From NCBI GenBank assembly GCA_937902055.1, contig CALGUJ010000158.1, forward strand, positions 1 to 7,313: a DNA stretch of 7,313 nucleotides, read 5' to 3'. The position numbers were made by a program, and so were the translations under genes. How positions within the stretch are numbered: position 1 is the first letter of the stretch; each line of letters starts with the position of its first letter. Shown here piece after piece: positions 5,983-7,313 of this stretch. The notes below the pieces were generated by a model. That model was not told the DNA's origin, made no database searches, and was given only the letters and a program-made list of their open reading frames with translations. Origin of the DNA: an uncultured Pelolinea sp. (GTDB lineage Bacteria; Chloroflexota; Anaerolineae; Anaerolineales; Anaerolineaceae).

Positions 5983-6045
5983 GTTTTTTCGGTGCTGCTG
6001 CCGCTGGTGGGGAGGAGTTTCCTGAAAGAGATTTCGACAGATTGG
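5983..6045 (+). pseudogene. Remnant of a deoB 3' end, copy 3
   Basis: Nine bases after the stop of the C25-like gene, 63 bp read as V-FSVLLPLVGRSFLKEISTD followed by TGG where deoB has its TAG stop. Against the intact deoB, codons differ synonymously at F (TTC/TTT), G (GGC/GGG), R (CGA/AGG), S (AGC/AGT), F (TTT/TTC), L (TTG/CTG), E (GAA/GAG) and T (ACG/ACA). The nonsynonymous changes are A to V at the first codon, P to L, and loss of the stop. The pattern again indicates derivation from a once-functional deoB allele different from both other copies. It is too short to encode a function. Confidence 0.75.
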
Positions 6046-6104
6046 CAAACGTTTCTTTGGTGCTTGAGATTGCTTCGTCGTGCTTCACACTCCTCGCAAA
6101 AACA
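6046..6104 (+). repeat. REP-like repeat, degenerate copy B
   Basis: TGCTTGAGATTGCTTCG (6061-6077) and CTCGCAAAAACA (6093-6104) match the repeat after deoB. The alignment continues without a gap from the deoB tail (same 3127 offset) up to the loop, where 4 extra bases appear. The stem is eroded compared with copy A (GCAAA in place of GCAAT, and an imperfect inner stem). So the deoB tail and this repeat travel as one unit in copies 1 and 3. The remaining 6105-6187 shows no gene. Confidence 0.6.
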
Positions 6105-6187
6105 TAAAAGAAACTGTTCACTTCGATACCCTACGCACCGCTGAAGGCAAGCGCTCAGGGAGCGGGGCATATATTAAAATAATGTTG

Positions 6188-6226
6188 AAAAACCGTTCAC
6201 CTCGCTTATCATAGTGAATGGTTTTT
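6188..6226. terminator. Bidirectional Rho-independent terminator
   Basis: AACCGTTCAC (6191-6200) pairs with GTGAATGGTT (6214-6223; one G-U pair on the plus strand) around a 13-nt loop. The plus-strand copy runs into TTTT and the minus-strand copy into TTT. It lies between the convergent C25-like cassette and the methyltransferase-like gene and can serve both. Confidence 0.8.
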
Positions 6227-6234
6227 TAATTCGC

Positions 6235-6912
6235 TTACCAGACACCCGGAATGAGGCGGTATTTGACCTTCTGCGTGTACTCGCGGTAACCAGGCAATTC
6301 CTCCAGCAACGTTTTTTCCTCGTCCTTAATGCGGATGACGATTACCGGAATCATCAACGGCGCAACCAGGAAAGCCACCCAGGATCCTAAAGCCAGCGGC
6401 GTTGCGAAATACATTAACAGCATACCTACATACATCGGATGACGCATCAGTGCATAGGGTCCGGTGTCGATCACTTTTTGATCCGGTGCGACTTCAATAA
6501 TACGCGAGGTGTAGCTATTTTCGCGGAATACCAGCGCCACAAAACCATAAGCAATGACCACCAGGACCTCAGCAATAATTGAAATTACTGGGGAAAGATT
6601 CGACCAACCAAAGCGCTGGTCAAAACCAGGCATAATAAAGATTAGCACAAACAATGGGTAAGACCAGAATATGAGCCGCTTCTGTTCTTTACGTCTCTCA
6701 CTGTATTGCATACGCCGCTGCAACAATTCGGGGTCGGTTTTGATAAGGAAAATACTCATGGCAGACATCATGAGAATCAACAAAATCAGGTACATCCAGG
6801 CCTGCCAATAATCGAACGTTCCCGCGGGTATGAAAAAAAGGATCGAATACAATACTACGATCAGAAACAGAAAGAAGAAAATCTTACGAGATAGTTTAGC
6901 TTTATCAACCAT
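6235..6912 (-). CDS. Isoprenylcysteine carboxyl methyltransferase (ICMT)/PEMT-like integral-membrane protein
   Basis: This 225-residue polytopic membrane protein has hydrophobic segments at about 10-29, 38-57, 80-95, 105-129, 159-176 and 177-195. The conserved C-terminal half carries NSYTSRIIEV (132-141), the cofactor-binding signature VIDTGPYALMRHPMYVG (147-163), then RIKDEEKTLLEELPGYREY (194-212) and a final RLIPGVW. In ICMT and PEMT relatives the RHPxY and E-E elements bind S-adenosylmethionine at the membrane surface. Bacterial members have varied or unknown acceptors, so the substrate is left open. ATG 6910-6912 is preferred over ATG 6925-6927 because GGAGG lies 5 nt before it. It shares the RHPxYxG motif with the DUF1295 protein at the other end of the window. 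Confidence 0.88.
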   Translation of the reverse strand: MVDKAKLSRKIFFFLFLIVVLYSILFFIPAGTFDYWQAWMYLILLILMMSAMSIFLIKTDPELLQRRMQYSERRKEQKRLIFWSYPLFVLIFIMPGFDQRFGWSNLSPVISIIAEVLVVIAYGFVALVFRENSYTSRIIEVAPDQKVIDTGPYALMRHPMYVGMLLMYFATPLALGSWVAFLVAPLMIPVIVIRIKDEEKTLLEELPGYREYTQKVKYRLIPGVW

Positions 6913-6945
6913 TCTTCCCTCCAACATTTCGTTCCCGGCAAATCA

Positions 6946-6951
6946 ATTATA
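6946..6951 (-). promoter_or_regulatory. Probable -10 box of the ICMT-like gene
   Basis: A perfect TATAAT lies on the minus strand at 6951-6946. It would give a start near 6939 and a leader of about 27 nt that contains the GGAGG ribosome binding site. The -35 region is poor (ATATTT at 17 bp), so the promoter may be weak or need an activator. Confidence 0.4.
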
Positions 6952-7002
6952 TAGCTTTACTACCCTTTAAATATCGGCGTTTCCCTGGTATGAAACGTAA
7001 TT

Positions 7003-7041
7003 AAAAAAAAAGAAAACCGGCAGTAAAAAAATACTGCCGGT
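7003..7041 (-). terminator. Strong Rho-independent terminator of the E1 beta gene
   Basis: On the minus strand ACCGGCAGTA (7041-7032) pairs perfectly with TACTGCCGGT (7025-7016) over a 6-nt loop of T residues. A long T-run follows (7015-7003, broken by one C). It lies 26 nt past the stop of the E1 beta gene. Confidence 0.92.
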
Positions 7042-7067
7042 CAGTGGATCGGATTTACTTTTTTAGA

Positions 7068-7313
7068 TCAATAGGCCATTACTTTTTTCACGGCTGCAAG
7101 GACATCTTTCTCAGCCGGAATGACTTCCGCCTCCAGAACGCTATTGTAAGGAATAGGCACATCCTCGGAAGCCACGCGGATCACCGGGGCATCCAGATCA
7201 AAAAAGCAATTGTCCATAATTTTGGATGAGATTTCATTGCTGAATCCGCCGGTGTTATGGCCTTCATTTACAATCACCACCCGATGGGTCTTGGCAACCG
7301 ATTGGGCAATCGT
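7068..7313 (-). CDS. 2-oxoacid dehydrogenase E1 component, beta subunit, C-terminal part (cut by window edge)
   Basis: About 81 C-terminal residues are visible, ending in TGA (7068-7070). The sequence has the transketolase C-terminal domain pattern of E1 beta subunits: a short VVIVNEGHNTGGFSNEI block, FFDLDAPVIRVASEDVPIPY and a final A-E-K-D-V-L-A-A-V-K-K-V. Such proteins pair with an alpha subunit to form the thiamine-diphosphate-dependent decarboxylase of pyruvate, branched-chain-oxoacid or acetoin dehydrogenase complexes. The V-P-x-P-Y-N-x-x-L-E motif is typical of the PdhB/AcoB/BkdB group. Which oxoacid is used cannot be decided from this part. The alpha subunit would be expected just upstream, beyond the right edge, and no E2 gene follows on the near side because a terminator does. 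Confidence 0.88.
   Translation of the reverse strand, partial: TIAQSVAKTHRVVIVNEGHNTGGFSNEISSKIMDNCFFDLDAPVIRVASEDVPIPYNSVLEAEVIPAEKDVLAAVKKVMAY

Noticed and set aside
5606..6121. Minus-strand open frame of 171 codons overlapping the end of the C25-like gene
   Set aside because: It is antisense to membrane-helix codons and the third deoB tail, with no plausible start or domain.

Overview
The window looks like a chromosomal segment of an environmental anaerobic or facultative bacterium, most likely Chloroflexota (Anaerolineae-like). This rests on the mix of genes, the moderate GC content and a degenerate dispersed repeat of the 'CHCEERSDEAI' type. The phylum is an inference from general resemblance; no marker gene is present.

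Layout. On the minus strand, positions 1-1555 hold the start of a truncated flavin-binding split-barrel (pyridoxamine-phosphate-oxidase-like) gene, a cold-shock protein gene with its own terminator, and a DUF1295 integral-membrane protein gene. A divergent intergenic region (1556-1736) leads into deoB (phosphopentomutase, plus strand, 1737-2918), which has a good promoter. Downstream of deoB are a hairpin-forming REP-like repeat, a second diverged copy of the last 30 codons of deoB (2987-3077), and a strong terminator. Next comes a compact plus-strand cassette (3220-5974) of three overlapping genes: a DUF2178-type four-helix membrane protein, a small Xre-type regulator, and a 710-residue membrane protein with a HEAT-like repeat and a gingipain/peptidase C25-like domain. 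Its promoter lies almost entirely inside a perfect 26-bp palindrome. The cassette is followed by a third diverged deoB tail (5983-6045), a second REP-like repeat and a bidirectional terminator. On the minus strand, 6235-6912 is an isoprenylcysteine-methyltransferase-like membrane protein, and 7068-7313 is the C-terminal end of a 2-oxoacid dehydrogenase E1 beta subunit with a strong terminator.

How it fits together. deoB, csp and the E1 beta gene are housekeeping genes. The unusual part is the 2.8 kb cassette framed by direct repeats of the deoB 3' end. The three deoB tails differ mostly at synonymous positions, so each appears to have diverged while part of a working deoB gene. This suggests repeated integration or recombination at the deoB 3' end, with the regulator/DUF2178/C25-like cassette as cargo. 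No integrase or transposase is visible here. The cassette appears to be one translationally coupled operon, probably autoregulated by the Xre protein through the palindrome. The positive-inside pattern places the protease-like domain outside the cytoplasm.
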